The position numbers were made by a program, and so were the translations under genes. Of a DNA stretch of 64,000 nt, positions 54,301 to 64,000 are shown piece after piece. The notes beneath the pieces are model-generated. The model made no database searches, was not told the DNA's origin, and saw only the letters and a program-made list of their open reading frames with translations. Position 1 is the stretch's first letter. The number at the start of each line of letters is the position of its first letter. Source of the stretch: Hanleya hanleyi (Eukaryota > Mollusca > Polyplacophora > Lepidopleurida > Hanleyidae); the NCBI GenBank assembly GCA_036873755.1, contig JAVTVY010016153.1, positions 1 to 64,000 of the forward strand, read 5' to 3'.

Positions 54301-57300
54301 CTATGACACTCCACAGTATCCCGGATACATATGGGCAATTCCGTGTAAACATGGACATGATCAGTAAAAAATAAACCTTATGGTATGCTACTAATTCTTT
54401 TCCTATAACATAGTTTATATTCCTAAGTTCGTGGAAATAATATTTTATGTGGGTTTTAATCCACTAATAGACTTCTATTTTTTTATGAAATGTCATGCAA
54501 AATAGCATAAAATTCTCTGTTCATCATAAGGTAGATTTGTCATCTTGGCTACTCTTACTTTATTGAATAAATCTTTATCTATTGTCTACAATACATTGGC
54601 CTAATCATGTACTTTAACCAGAAAATGCAGGTAGCTGAAATTCCCTTTAGTTTATGTAGTATACACAGTTGTATATGCTATCATGTTATATGATGTAACC
54701 TGAGTCACGAAAAATGATTTGTTTCTAAACTGATAAAAATCCCTGAGCAGCATTAGAGAAATATTTCATAATTTCTTTGTCTTACTTATGCCTTAGTCAT
54801 TTCTGATAAAGCTGCTCATATATATTGAATAGAAAAAAAATGCTGGTACTTTGAAAATTGTAACCTGAGTCACATGTAACCTGAGTCACGTTTGATGGGC
54901 ATCTCATTACACATAATCCAAAGAAAATAACTGCAACTTTACAGCTGTAAAAACTACTATACATATGCATTGATGACATACATATTTGAGACCAAAATTT
55001 TGATCAGTTATATTGCGATTTTTTCCACCTTCAAGTATGACTCTACACATTTGTGCATAATATCCTAATTTGGGATTTTGTGCTATGTAGTTCCACTGCA
55101 CCTTAAGTGATATTAAGAGTTGGATTGCTGAACTCTTCTCTGTCGTTCATGTACATTTGTCTTCGAAACAAGATATAAACTACACCAATCATTCCTATTG
55201 ATAATGAAGACCGTAGATTCAATGTACAATGTAGGCAAATCATCTCCAGAACTGGCATTAGTTGTGTGATATTTGCATTTGGATTCTTTTGGGTGCAATA
55301 CATGTATGTGCTTGCATTTATGCAAGTTCTTCTAGAGTGTATGTGTGTATCGAACGGCACATCAAGTTGAATTGTTTCTTTTGAATTGGTCTTAATGATT
55401 AAGTCCTATCATCTGAAATACTACACATATCATGTGTACCACAAACTGGACCATCATACTGCAATGATGGAGAGGTAATAATGAACTTAGCATGATAAAA
55501 ATCTGTGTATTCTAACCAAACATGTTCAGAATTATCATGCAGCATCATTTCATATATTAATAGTGTTGCATATTCTGTATTGAATACAGTTTTGTGTCAA
55601 CGATTAGATTCTGACAAACTGTAACCTGAGTCACGGTAACCTGAGTCACGCAATCTTCTTTAATTATCTCCCTGTTGCTATTATATATCAAGTTCAATAT
55701 TGCACATATATTTTAATATGGATGTACTTTGTTTAATCAATATTTGATGAATTCTCTCACATAATTAATTCAAAGTGAAATCTCATTTGAACTATAGTGG
55801 TCTAGGGGTCATTTCATTTCCTTGCAACTAAACATGATAAAAAGCAACTTCTTCTATCCAAATACATTTAGAATTATCATATAGCTTTGTTCCAGTATTA
55901 CTAGTGTTGCATGTTCTGTTTTGAGTAAAGTTTTGCATCAATGTTTAGCCCCGGACAAACTGTAACCTGAGTCACAGTAACCTGAGTCACGCGATCTTCT
56001 TTAATTATCTCCCTGTTACTATTATATATCAGGTTCAATATTGCACAAATATTTAGCTACCGATGTACTTTGTTTAATGAAAGTTTGATGAATTCTCTCA
56101 AACAATTAATTTGAAGAGAAATCTTGTTTGAACAATAGTGGTCTGGGGGTCATGTCTTTTTTTCGTAACCTGAGTCACGCTCTTGTTTTTGTACATAAAA
56201 GTTACAATTTAAACTTAGACGATCAACTGGTTGTGTAATTGGTTAGGTCTCACCCTGAAGTAAATAACTGCTGAATGTGGGTTATTACATGTCATTTATA
56301 TTAAAATCTGAGCAAATTGAATTTGCTCTTGGGGCTCTGAATGTAACCTGAGTCACGCTGGAATTGCCCATATTGGGGTTAACTTGTATCCGATTGGTTG
56401 ATATATGTTGACCTTGCCATTGGTTCATACTAGCGGTGGTAAGCAGTAGCCATAGAATTCACTCTGCATGATCTCTCCGACACTTTTATTTCATGTTTCA
56501 AATGAGGGTGGGTGGGTGAAGGAAATTTAACGTCACTTTCAAGTATATTTTATTCATATTATTAATGATGTTGGGTTCTATTCCTTTTCACACCCGGGAA
56601 CCCCATAGGTAGGGTCCTATTCCTTTTTACACCCGGGAAGCCCACGGGTAGGGTCCTATTCCTTTTTACACCCGAGAACCCCATGGTTGGGTTTCAAACG
56701 ATCAAACTATTGTTCTGTTCGGTTATTCAAATGTACGACCGCTATTGTTTCCATGTCATGTTTATTTCTTTGAATGGAAAGGACATACCTGGTATCGGGT
56801 AAATCAGTCAGCCACGTGCCCCTGGGATACTGTATTGCCTATATAATAAATGATGTCCATACAATTCTAGCAGTGTGGTTGGTGATGTGGTAAGGTATTA
56901 AGTGTACCTGAAGCTGGGTAGAGGAAGCCAGCCAGGTAACAGCCAGGCTAGGTGAGTAAACCCTCCGTCTAGGTCAGAGTACATGTATATCTGAGTCATG
57001 TTACCTTTAATAGTTACACAGACGTACCTGAAGCTGGGTAGAGGAAGCCAGCCAGGTAACAGCCAGGCTAGGTGAGTAAACCCTCCATCTAGGTCGGAGT
57101 ATAACTGGGCCACTCTCTCATCAAGTACTGACCTCACCTCTTTACCTGCAATTATAGAAACTAGCATCAGTTAAATCATAATAAGGGTAAATTTCTATGT
57201 CAAAAGTTATGCCCCTTAAACATCCTGAGTATACTCGAGAGACACGAGCCTGAAATAATGACCATTGGTCGTAATGTTTTGTTAGAAAGTTACAAGCTAT

Positions 57301-60300
57301 GTATAGATAGCCCTTATCTCACTTCTGTCAGATGCATTATCTTTCTACCGCTGAATGCCTCATCCCACTGTTAAATGCCTTATCCCACTACGTGAAATCC
57401 ATCAACCCATGACGTTCAAATGCCTGATCACACTGTCAAATGCCTGAACACACTGCCAAATGCCTTATGCCATGACTGTGACTACTACCGTATGCCTTAA
57501 TGAGATAAAGTTGGTTCACACATTTGAGAGGGAACATAGTTGAGGGGGTCAGACGATTAGGGGCCACACAGTTATGCGGTCACACAGTTGAAGGGTCACA
57601 CGATTGAAGGATCAGCCAGTTGAGGGGTTATACTGTTAAAGTGTCACACAACTGAGGGCGAGACTGCAGTTGAGTGGTCAGAAGTAAAGTTACCATGAAG
57701 ACACCTGCTGGCTGTGAGGATGATCAGTTCACTGACAGCATCCAGTAAATCTGAAAAGGGAATACATACCAATATATTGTTGCACTGTTATCCTTTACGG
57801 ATAAAGGATTATATATCCTCAGGTTACTCTTATGTCCTTAGGCTACAATATATCCTGAGGCTGCACAGCTACATGTAGTTATCCATAGGCTACACTATAG
57901 CCTAATTTACTATAATTATTAATTATTGTTATCATTAGGCAATTACTGTAACCAGTAAATGTAATCAATTGATCACTGAATCAGTAATTTAATTACTATA
58001 ATTATTTACTAAAATCAGTTACTGTAATCAGGAAGTTATAGTAATCAGCTGGTAACTGTAACATTTCTTACTCTTAGTAGCTAGTTACTATGATCAGTTT
58101 AGTTACTAAACCCAGTTGGTCAATGTGATCAGTTAGTCACTATGATCAGTTAGTTACTATGCTAAGTTAATCACTGTGATCAGCTAGTTACTTTTATCAG
58201 TTAACTATGCTCAGTTAGTCAATGTGATCAGTTATTCACTATGATCAGTTAGTTTCTATGCTCAGTTAGTCACTGTGATCAGCTGGTTACTATGTTCAGT
58301 TAGTTACTGTGGTCAGTTAGTTACTGTGACCAATTAGATACTGTGATCAGCTAGTCACTATGATCAGTTAGTTACTATGCTCAGTTAGTTACTATGCTCA
58401 GTTAGTCTCTGCGATCAGCTAGTTAATGTGATCAGTTAGTTGCTATGCTCAGTTAGTTATTATGATCAGTTAGTTACTTCGATCAGTTAGTTACTGTGAT
58501 CAATCATATACTGTGACCAAGTTACTGTGATCAGTTACTGTGATCAGTTAGTTACTATTCTCAGTAAAGTGTGATCAGTTATTTGCTGTGATCAGTTGGA
58601 TAATGTGATCAATCAGATACCATGATCAGTTAGTCATTATGATCAGTTAGTTACTATGATCAGTTAGTTACTCTGATCAGTTAGTTACTGTGATCAATTA
58701 GATAATCTGATCAATTAGTTTCTATGATCAGTTAGTTGCTGTGATCAATTAGATAATATGATCAGTTAGTTACTACGATCAATTAGATACTATAATCAGT
58801 TAGTTTCTGTGGTCAGTTAGATACTGTGACTAGGTTACTGTGCTCAGTCAGTTACTGTGATCAGTTAGATACTAAGATCATTTAGTTACTGTTAACAATT
58901 AGTTAATATGATCAGTTAGTTACTGTGATCAATTAGATACTATGATCAGTAGCCATTATGATCAGTTACTCACTATGATCCATTAGTTACTGTGATCAGT
59001 TAGTCACCATGATCAGTTTGTTACTTTGGTCAGTTAGTCACTCTGATCAATTAGATAATGTGATCAGTTAGTCAGTATGATCAGTTAGTTTCTATGATCA
59101 GTTAGTTACTGTGATCAATTAGATAATATGATCAGTTAGTTACTATGATCAGTTACTATGATCAGTTAGTTACTGTGATCAGTTAGTAACTGTGATCTGT
59201 TAGATACTATGATTAATTAGATAATCTGATCAGTTAGTTACTGTGATCAGTTAGCAAATGTGATCAGTTAGTTATTCTGATCAATTAGATAATCTGATCA
59301 GTTAGTTCCTATGATCAGTTAGTTACTATGATCAGTTAGTATCGGTGATCTGTTAGATACTATCATTCATTAGATAATCTGATCAGTTAGTTACTGTGAT
59401 CAGTTAGCAACTGTGATCTGTTAGTTACTCTGACCAATTAGATAATCTGATCAGTTAGTTACTATGATCAGTTAGTTACTGTCAACTGGTTATTGTGATA
59501 TTGAGTTACTTTTCTCTCCAGAATCTCCCCATCTTTCAAAGTAGAGCTGTGTCTCCTCCTCTATCATGGGTATATGGTCCCTGAACCGGGCAATGTTCAA
59601 CCCAGTCTTAAATATCTTCTTCTGTTCCATGAATATCTACAATCCGACCAAACATACAAGCAGTTGGTTTATAAATGGTGCTATAATACATATTGAAGAT
59701 AATTTAGGTCATAATTCACCCGTATCATTAATTTCTCTGATTTGCCTGATGTGAAATCCAACTCAATAGGACAACACAGATTGTTGTGATTAATCCCTTA
59801 TGGAATTGCAGCAGATATCCAGCATGGTCCCAGCAATGAGCATGAAATTACCAGCATGGTTCCAGTACATGCTGGAACCAGCATGGTTCAATATTTAAAT
59901 ATATGCTCCAACCATGCTCGAAAATTTTTACAGCATGGTAGCTACAGCCTTACACATGTTACAGAGGCATGCTGCAATCATGCTGGGAATTTGCAGCATG
60001 GTTCCAGCATGCTATCTACAATCTCCATAGAGATGCTGCAACCATGCTGGAAGAATTTTGCAGTATGGTTCCAGCATGGTAACTATACCTTGCACAGAGG
60101 TATACCGCCGGTACTGCAACCATACTGGTTGGGGTTAGCATGATAGCATGACAACCTGCATATTGACATGCTGCAGCCATTCTGGATTCCAGTGTATGGT
60201 CTAAAATACAGACGTCTGAGAACTTGATATTTAGCAACATGACTTGCATTACTATGCCCAATTGGGGGCCCAACTTCCTGTAAATGGGACTTGTTCCCAT

Positions 60301-60642
60301 GGGACCTCCTTCTAAATAAACTAAAGCTAAAACTTTTGCCGCCCATTATAACAGGTTCAAAAACGGCCTGGATCAGGACAGGTCTGTACATTTTCAAACT
60401 AACCTCTCTATTATTTATTTTACTGTACTATATCATACATGTAAATACATAGATACAGTACTCACAGAATTGGGTACATCGTAAGCAACACCTTTACCAA
60501 ACACAGGTGTAACCAGGTGAGCGTAAACCTCCGCAGCATTCAGGTCCTCATTCTTACTGTTGAAGAAAAGGGCTGAAGATTCGGACCCAATGAGATAGGT
60601 GAACGTCTTTCCAACCATGGTGAAGCTGAACACCGGCCCATA
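51266..60642 (-). CDS. CYP51: CYP51 sterol 14-alpha-demethylase gene (six exons seen; both ends missing)
   Basis: Six minus-strand exons with consistent splice sites and phases encode 243 codons that match animal CYP51 almost residue for residue. They cover [17 protein letters not shown], the substrate-recognition block [37 protein letters not shown] and the I-helix [15 protein letters not shown]51 is the ER-membrane P450 that removes the 14-alpha-methyl group of lanosterol in sterol synthesis. The His in AGQHTS in place of the usual acidic residue is the CYP51 signature. Full-length enzymes are about 500 residues. The N-terminal anchor exon and everything after HLQ (ExxR helix and Cys haem ligand) were not found down to FAM135. 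Either the gene is truncated or the remaining exons lie elsewhere. Confidence 0.95.
51396..51917. other. CYP51: CYP51 intron, unassigned
   Basis: AT-rich sequence without a recognised repeat or exon. Confidence 0.4.
51922..52388. mobile_element. 467-bp TTAA-flanked MITE in CYP51 intron
   Basis: Left end AGAGGTGGTAGCGTCATTT, right end inverted AAATCACGCTACTACCTCT. TTAA on both sides (51,918-51,921 and 52,389-52,392) is the target-site duplication of piggyBac-like and Kolobok elements. The interior has a perfect TGACGTCA (CRE) near 52,180. Non-autonomous. Confidence 0.85.
52570..53220. repeat. Long imperfect palindrome (fold-back) in CYP51 intron
   Basis: The left arm (~52,570-52,905) and right arm (~52,930-53,220) are inverted copies with many small differences. 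Shared blocks include TAAATCGATTTAGAC, GCGGTCTTGATCCTTCT and GGGCAGAAAT / ATTTCTGTCCCC. Ends and target-site duplication are unclear. Confidence 0.7.
53221..53870. other. CYP51: CYP51 intron, unassigned
   Basis: A minus-strand ORF (53,520-53,822) starting [18 protein letters not shown] has no domain I recognise. It could be a transposon remnant and is not in phase-critical position for CYP51. Confidence 0.35.
53876..53995 (-). CDS. CYP51: CYP51 exon e
   Basis: 120 nt. Acceptor GCTAACAAACAG|GAAGCG; donor CTACAA|GTAAGC. Encodes [39 protein letters not shown], parallel to the vertebrate RRRDRAHREI...LLDATYKDG. The first base completes Arg with the AG from exon d. Confidence 0.95.
54333..56369. 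mobile_element. 2.0-kb TIR element with nine AP-1-like motif copies, in CYP51 intron
   Basis: Ends GGGCAATTCC...GGAATTGCCC, flanked by ATAT on both sides (54,329-54,332 and 56,370-56,373). Inside, GTAACCTGAGTCAC(G/A) occurs nine times at 54,695, 54,860, 54,876, 55,621, 55,636, 55,962, 55,977, 56,165 and 56,343, several in pairs. The right half is an internal duplication of about 340 bp (shared TCTTTAATTATCTCCCTGTT). No transposase ORF. Confidence 0.75.
56575..56697. repeat. ~44-bp tandem repeat, about three copies
   Basis: The unit contains TTCTATTCCTTTTCACACCC or TCCTATTCCTTTTTACACCC, then GGGAACCCCA and GGTAGGG. CYP51 intron. Confidence 0.85.
56905..56983 (-). pseudogene. Partial duplicate of CYP51 exon d
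   Basis: ~75-bp direct copy, 120 bp downstream of the original, reading [20 protein letters not shown] + PSF with the donor (CTTCAG|GTACAC). Only about two mismatches are visible, so it is recent. The start of the exon is missing. The nearest upstream AG would enter out of frame and meet TGA or TAG, so it probably does not make protein. Confidence 0.9.
57028..57145 (-). CDS. CYP51: CYP51 exon d
   Basis: 118 nt. Acceptor ATAATTGCAG|GTAAAG; donor CTTCAG|GTACGT. Encodes [20 protein letters not shown] + [18 protein letters not shown]. Its last ~75 nt plus donor are duplicated in the next intron at 56,908-56,982. Confidence 0.97.
57330..57690. repeat. Degenerate short repeats in CYP51 intron
   Basis: Reiterated (A)AATGCC(T)(T/C)ATCCCACTG words (57,350-57,490), then TCACACAGTTGAAGGG-type words (57,560-57,670). 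Low-order, diverged. Confidence 0.6.
57694..57750 (-). CDS. CYP51: CYP51 exon c (57-nt exon)
   Basis: Acceptor CCTTTTCAG|ATTTACTG; donor CATG|GTAACT. Encodes [18 protein letters not shown], matching the vertebrate [14 protein letters not shown]. Too short for an ORF scan; phases fit both neighbours. Confidence 0.95.
57930..59500. repeat. ~17-bp GATCAGTTAGTTACT repeat filling a CYP51 intron
   Basis: About 1.55 kb of degenerate units around TGATCAGTTAGTTACT(G/A). On the gene strand this is AGTAACTAACTGATCA, which contains a donor-like GTAACT and a branch-point-like CTAAC. It ends immediately downstream of the exon b donor, which is itself GTAACT. Confidence 0.9.
59510..59636 (-). CDS. CYP51: CYP51 exon b
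   Basis: 127 nt. Acceptor GATTGTAG|ATATTC; donor GAAAA|GTAACT. Encodes [20 protein letters not shown] + [20 protein letters not shown] + EK. The intron starting at its donor is soon filled by a repeat of GTAACT-containing units. Confidence 0.95.
59815..60180. repeat. AGCATGGTTCCAGCATG-type degenerate repeat
   Basis: Repeated CAGCATGGTTCCAGCATG and its complement-like partner CTGCAACCATGCTGG, about five to six ~62-bp units. It lies in the intron between CYP51 exons a and b. Confidence 0.75.
60466..60642 (-). CDS. CYP51: CYP51 exon a
   Basis: 177 nt, phase 0 at both ends. Acceptor TTATCCTTCAG|TATGGG; donor AATTCT|GTGAGT. Encodes 59 residues including [36 protein letters not shown] and [15 protein letters not shown], the BC-loop region that contacts sterol substrates. 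Confidence 0.97.
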
Positions 60643-60789
60643 CTGAAGGATAACGGCAAATCATTAATTGATGTCATAAACCCTAAATATGATATTTCAA
60701 GTATAGTACAATGCAAATTCATCATTCTCATGAAGCTTCTCTTTGCACTGTCGCCTTTCTCTCAGAAGACCCGCCTCCTGGAAAATATC

Positions 60790-60900
60790 TAATGCCGAGT
60801 ACAGCACGAGGTCACCCATCCAAGTCTTGACCGGGCTCAAAGTCGCCTAACTTCGGTGATTTTATGAGAACCGGTGTGTCCAACATGATATGCCACATCA
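60790..60900 (-). mobile_element. 5S-rRNA-derived SINE, partial
   Basis: The minus strand contains ATCACCGAAGTTAGGCGACT, GAGCCCGGTCAAGACTTGGA and GGGTGACC, parallel to the 5S-like head of the SINE at 25,100-25,321. The rest of the SINE is not clear. Confidence 0.65.
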
Positions 60901-61127
60901 GGGAACCTTCAAAAGTCACAGTGAAACGCTGAGCCATCAATAAATAATAAAAAAACTAGAGCCTGTGGGCTTTAATGAGATCTGGCAGCTGGGTTATTGG
61001 GGGATAAGTTTGTAATGAAATAAACGCACAATTATATATTTAATTTCAAGTTAGGCACAGGTGGCACCAGGCACGAATGTATGTGGCTAAAACGCAATCA
61101 CAAGTTACATCCTGTGACAAGGTATAT

Positions 61128-61894
61128 GAAGGGCCATTCGCGCCATAAACGCATCCTTACGTTTAAAAATTGTAAAGCTTTAAAAAGTTTAAACGATTAA
61201 ACTTGAACCAACCAATCAGATGTTATGAACTGACATTTTCTTGTTAAGAAGCAAACGTTTCCAGTTGTAAATTCGCGACTTCAGACGTTTCCTGTCAAAA
61301 GACAAATTTGGTCTTTTAAAGGTTTCCGGTTAACAGGATAACGTTTCCGGTTGTGATCGTCCAATCAGATTTTTTATTTGGGCCGCGTGTATTCCAACAT
61401 CTACACCAACACGTGCAAATCTCCACTGGCAAATGTTTCCGGTATAAATTAGGTTTTGGAGAATATCTTTGGCACCGGGACAATTTGCGCAGGACATGAT
61501 GCACGGTGGGCATGAGGAATACAATATGCGCGAATATTTGTAAGGGTTATTTTGATTGGTTCAAACAGACTACATAGCGGAAACGTTTTGCCAGTGGACA
61601 CGTGTTGATGTTGAGGTTTGAACATACGCGGCAGCAATAAAAAAATCTGACTGGACGATTACAACCGGTAACGATTTCCCTTAAACCGGGAACGTTTAAA
61701 GGTCTAGAATATTACTACTGGAAACGTTTGCCTTTTGACAGGAAACGTCTAAAGTATTGGACGTTACAACAGCAAACGTTTGCTTATGGACAGGAAAGTT
61801 CTTCCAAATGTCAATTCATGACATCTGATTGGTTGGTGCAAGTTAAACGTTTAAATTCATTAAACGTTTGGATTTATGGCGCGAACGGCCCTTC
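61128..61894. mobile_element. 767-bp fold-back element with AAACGTTTCC motifs
   Basis: Left end GAAGGGCCATTCGCGCCATA, right end inverted TATGGCGCGAACGGCCCTTC. The arms match over about 200-350 bp, including ACCAACCAATCAGATGT and its complement. The word AAACGTTTCC(A/G)G or its variants occurs more than ten times. No clear target-site duplication. It lies upstream of CYP51 exon a. Confidence 0.8.
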
Positions 61895-62526
61895 TTAAAA
61901 GGTACCGACATAATGAAGTTGGACATACCAAAGAAAGGCAGTCCTAGGATAAAAGTAACTCCGAAAATGGAAGCCAAAATATAGAATATTATATCACAAT
62001 GACTTCCATTTTCAGAGTTACTTTTATCGTAGTTTATGTGAAATTGATCTGTGGAAACAATGAAAGGTAGTCCTATAATGAGGGAAGTTGCACACGTTAC
62101 GCTAACCATGTGTTACCCAATTAATTTCCGTCCAATTAGACACTACAGTAGGTGCTCATTCAACCTTCACTTAACCAAAATAGCTGAATTTTGCTCTTTA
62201 TCTTGATACATAATTCCTCCAATACGTCAATTCGGGATTCCAGATGAACACCATCACCACCATGTTAATTTAACCAGCATAAAGAAAGCAATATGATACC
62301 TTCTTTAACATGGTATTGTTGGTGTTGCGTTTTAATTGCAAACTGACCTGTTGAGAATTCGATGGAAAAAGGAGCCAGTGGAATGAAGTCTAGGGGATTA
62401 AGGTTAGTTTGTACAGAACATACATGTACCTAGGGGGAAATAAGAGAGATTATACCTAGGGGTAAATAGAGATTGATTTAGTGTTATGAGTGAGAAGGGC
62501 TGGGCATCAAGGTTGATGATGGTTAT
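61895..62526. other. Unassigned, with a short inverted repeat
   Basis: GATAAAAGTAACTCCGAAAA (61,949-61,968) and its near-complement CATTTTCAGAGTTACTTTTATC (about 62,008-62,028) form a hairpin. No CYP51 N-terminal exon was recognised. Confidence 0.45.
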
Positions 62527-62847
62527 CAGGCTTAGATCTAGGGTCCCACAGCGTCCTTAAAAAGGACACTGGTATGAAATCAAATGACTGATTTTTGCAT
62601 AAAATCAAATGATTTTATTTCAGAATACATACTTGAAACAGCCAGAAAGTGAAGTGAAATGTAAACTGACATTAAGTGTTGCAAGAATACACCCAAAAAA
62701 TCCCAATGGACAAATTTTTCATCATATGTATGGCAAATTATGGACTTTCTGACTTCTTGCAAGACATCTTGAAAATTGCATTTTTTCAAATACGGGCAAT
62801 GTTATTTCAAATAAGGACTCTGGTTAAAATATCTGGATCTAACCCTG
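62527..62847. mobile_element. 321-bp MITE with 5-bp target-site duplication (relative of 44,171-44,459)
   Basis: Ends CAGGCTTAGATCTAG...CTGGATCTAACCCTG, flanked by GTTAT at 62,522-62,526 and 62,848-62,852. It shares CAGCGTCCTTAAAAAGGACA and AAATCAAATGA words with the 44-kb MITE in the opposite orientation. Confidence 0.85.
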
Positions 62848-62852
62848 GTTAT

Positions 62853-63799
62853 GTCACAAGTTAGGATAAGACAAGACATGTATTACACTTTCTGGATATC
62901 CCACAGGTTGACTGGTGGAGTACAAGATAGGAAAAGATTATAAGATATGTTACAGCTTGCTCTTGTGAGAAAAGCAAACAGTGGCCTGCAAAGGTGATAA
63001 TGAGAATGGCTGCTATGGTAGAGCATATCTCACATATACACCTAACCAGCTAAACTGTATAATTTTCTCAGCAGAGTCCAAGCTTTGGTAAAGTGACGAT
63101 ACCAGTCTGCCATACTTTAGAGCGTATTAATCTCATATTTTGTGGGAAAACAATGAACAGAGTAATATGTAATGCAGATAAGGGATCAAATATATGCTAA
63201 GTGACTATTAGTGACTAAATATAGACATACAAAAGCCTTTCAACCACTAAGGATCCCCAAAACTCATCTCTGTGGAACTACTTTCATGCAGCGTAAGGCT
63301 ATCCCGTGAGTCGGTTTGCACTTTTGTTCATTCCCTACAGCATTCTAAAGAGCCTCTGGCTGACGCCAGATCTCAATAATTATAAATCAAATTTTCTCCA
63401 GAATTCGGTCAGCTCAGAACTTGCTGGTAACAATGCCCTAATGCACGTTCATGCCAAAAATCAAGGTTCTAATGTCAACGGTTCTCCTTATTCTGTCGAC
63501 GAAAGGATTCGGATGGACTGACTGACTCACTCACTCATTACCGGACAATTTGCAAATGGTAGCGTACTTCGTAGGAATATTTATCATATTAAAGGGTCTA
63601 TAGAAGTTCAGATTAATCACTGTCTTTTACATGGAGTCCCATCGGTCACAGGTTATTTGTCCTGGTGTATATCAGAGTTTAGATACCAATGTTAATCATT
63701 GCAATGTTGTGAAACTAAAGGGTCTGGCTGTTCAATTTATAACAGCTAAGACCGATGCAGACTGGTATTCAGATAGCAAGTCAACACTGTTTAAGTTAC
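62853..63799. other. Unassigned DNA
   Basis: Between the MITE and the edge exon. No repeat family or conserved coding block recognised. Confidence 0.35.
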
Positions 63800-64000
63800 C
63801 TGTATGTTGAAAACAGTGGACCTGTCCTCAAAAGTCCCATCAGTCACATTAAGCTGCTTACGGGCACCTGCAGGTATGACCCAAAGCCCTGTTGTTTTTG
63901 AGAAGTTTGAAATGTTGCCTTTGCTATCATAACCCTGAAACCAGGACCAGTAACTATCTAAAGATGTGTTGTCAGAAAGATGTTGAGTGGGAGCTGTTTG
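63800..64000 (-). CDS. Unidentified exon running off the right edge
   Basis: Open in one minus-strand frame from 64,000 to 63,800 (67 codons), ending ACATACAG|GTAACT, a good donor in phase 0. The translation includes SYWSWFQGYDSKGNISNFSK and TTGLWVIPAGARKQLNVTDG. Four N-glycosylation sequons (NTS, NIS, NFS, NVT) and paired Trp suggest an extracellular or lumenal protein. I do not recognise the family. It lies upstream of CYP51 on the same strand and is probably another gene. Confidence 0.5.

Noticed and set aside
61843..62109. 88-codon minus-strand ORF with hydrophobic segments, considered as a CYP51 membrane anchor
   Set aside because: It overlaps the fold-back element and a hairpin and lacks the proline-rich hinge and SPIEFL-type sequence expected before YGPVF.

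Overview
The window looks like nuclear DNA of an invertebrate animal, most likely a mollusc and perhaps a gastropod. It has long introns and AT-rich intergenic DNA. It carries SINEs with a GAGTGAGTGAGT-type end, and many dispersed repeats whose ~150-bp tandem cores are followed by an ACGG-rich microsatellite and a hairpin, an architecture known from mollusc 'pearl'/Helentron-like elements. No prokaryotic, CRISPR or operon-like organisation is present. The species assignment is inference from repeat types only.

Two conserved genes are recognisable, both on the minus strand. (1) A FAM135-family gene (DUF3657-like N-terminal half, C-terminal DUF676 serine-esterase domain) runs from about 29,402 down to 12,026 as 13 exons. 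Their phases join without a break (2,999 nt, about 1,000 codons). The first exon(s) and the catalytic C-terminal exons after the HGLDG exon were not found and the latter probably lie left of the window. (2) CYP51 (sterol 14-alpha-demethylase) runs from 60,642 down to 51,266 as six phase-compatible exons (729 nt). They cover the B'/BC region to the I-helix AGQHTS motif. The membrane-anchor exon and the whole haem-binding C-terminal half were not found. A further open exon-like segment with several N-glycosylation sequons runs off the right edge (63,800-64,000) and is unidentified.

The rest is repeats. Positions 1 to about 4,700 hold a damaged DIRS-type tyrosine-recombinase retrotransposon (minus strand; gag and RT-RNase H, recombinase off the window). 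Positions 6,137-11,489 hold a 22-bp satellite split by two TIR transposons with clean target-site duplications. Positions 33,455-43,757 hold a ~31-bp satellite that contains a ~4.4-kb near-identical higher-order duplication and fold-back elements. Several CAG...CTG-ended TIR elements with 5-6-bp target-site duplications, a TTAA-flanked MITE, long fold-back palindromes, a tRNA-derived SINE and 5S-rRNA-derived SINEs occupy introns and intergenic DNA.

The most unusual theme is repeat formation at 5' splice sites. In FAM135 a 5S-derived SINE inserted exactly at an exon-intron junction, so its 10-bp target-site duplication copies the splice donor. Another FAM135 exon end plus donor is reiterated six times in a 46-bp array. 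In CYP51 the last ~75 bp of an exon plus donor is duplicated in the next intron, and another CYP51 intron is filled from its donor by a ~17-bp repeat that reads GTAACTAACTGATCA on the gene strand. A transposon in a CYP51 intron also carries nine copies of GTAACCTGAGTCACG, each with a perfect TGAGTCA (AP-1) core.
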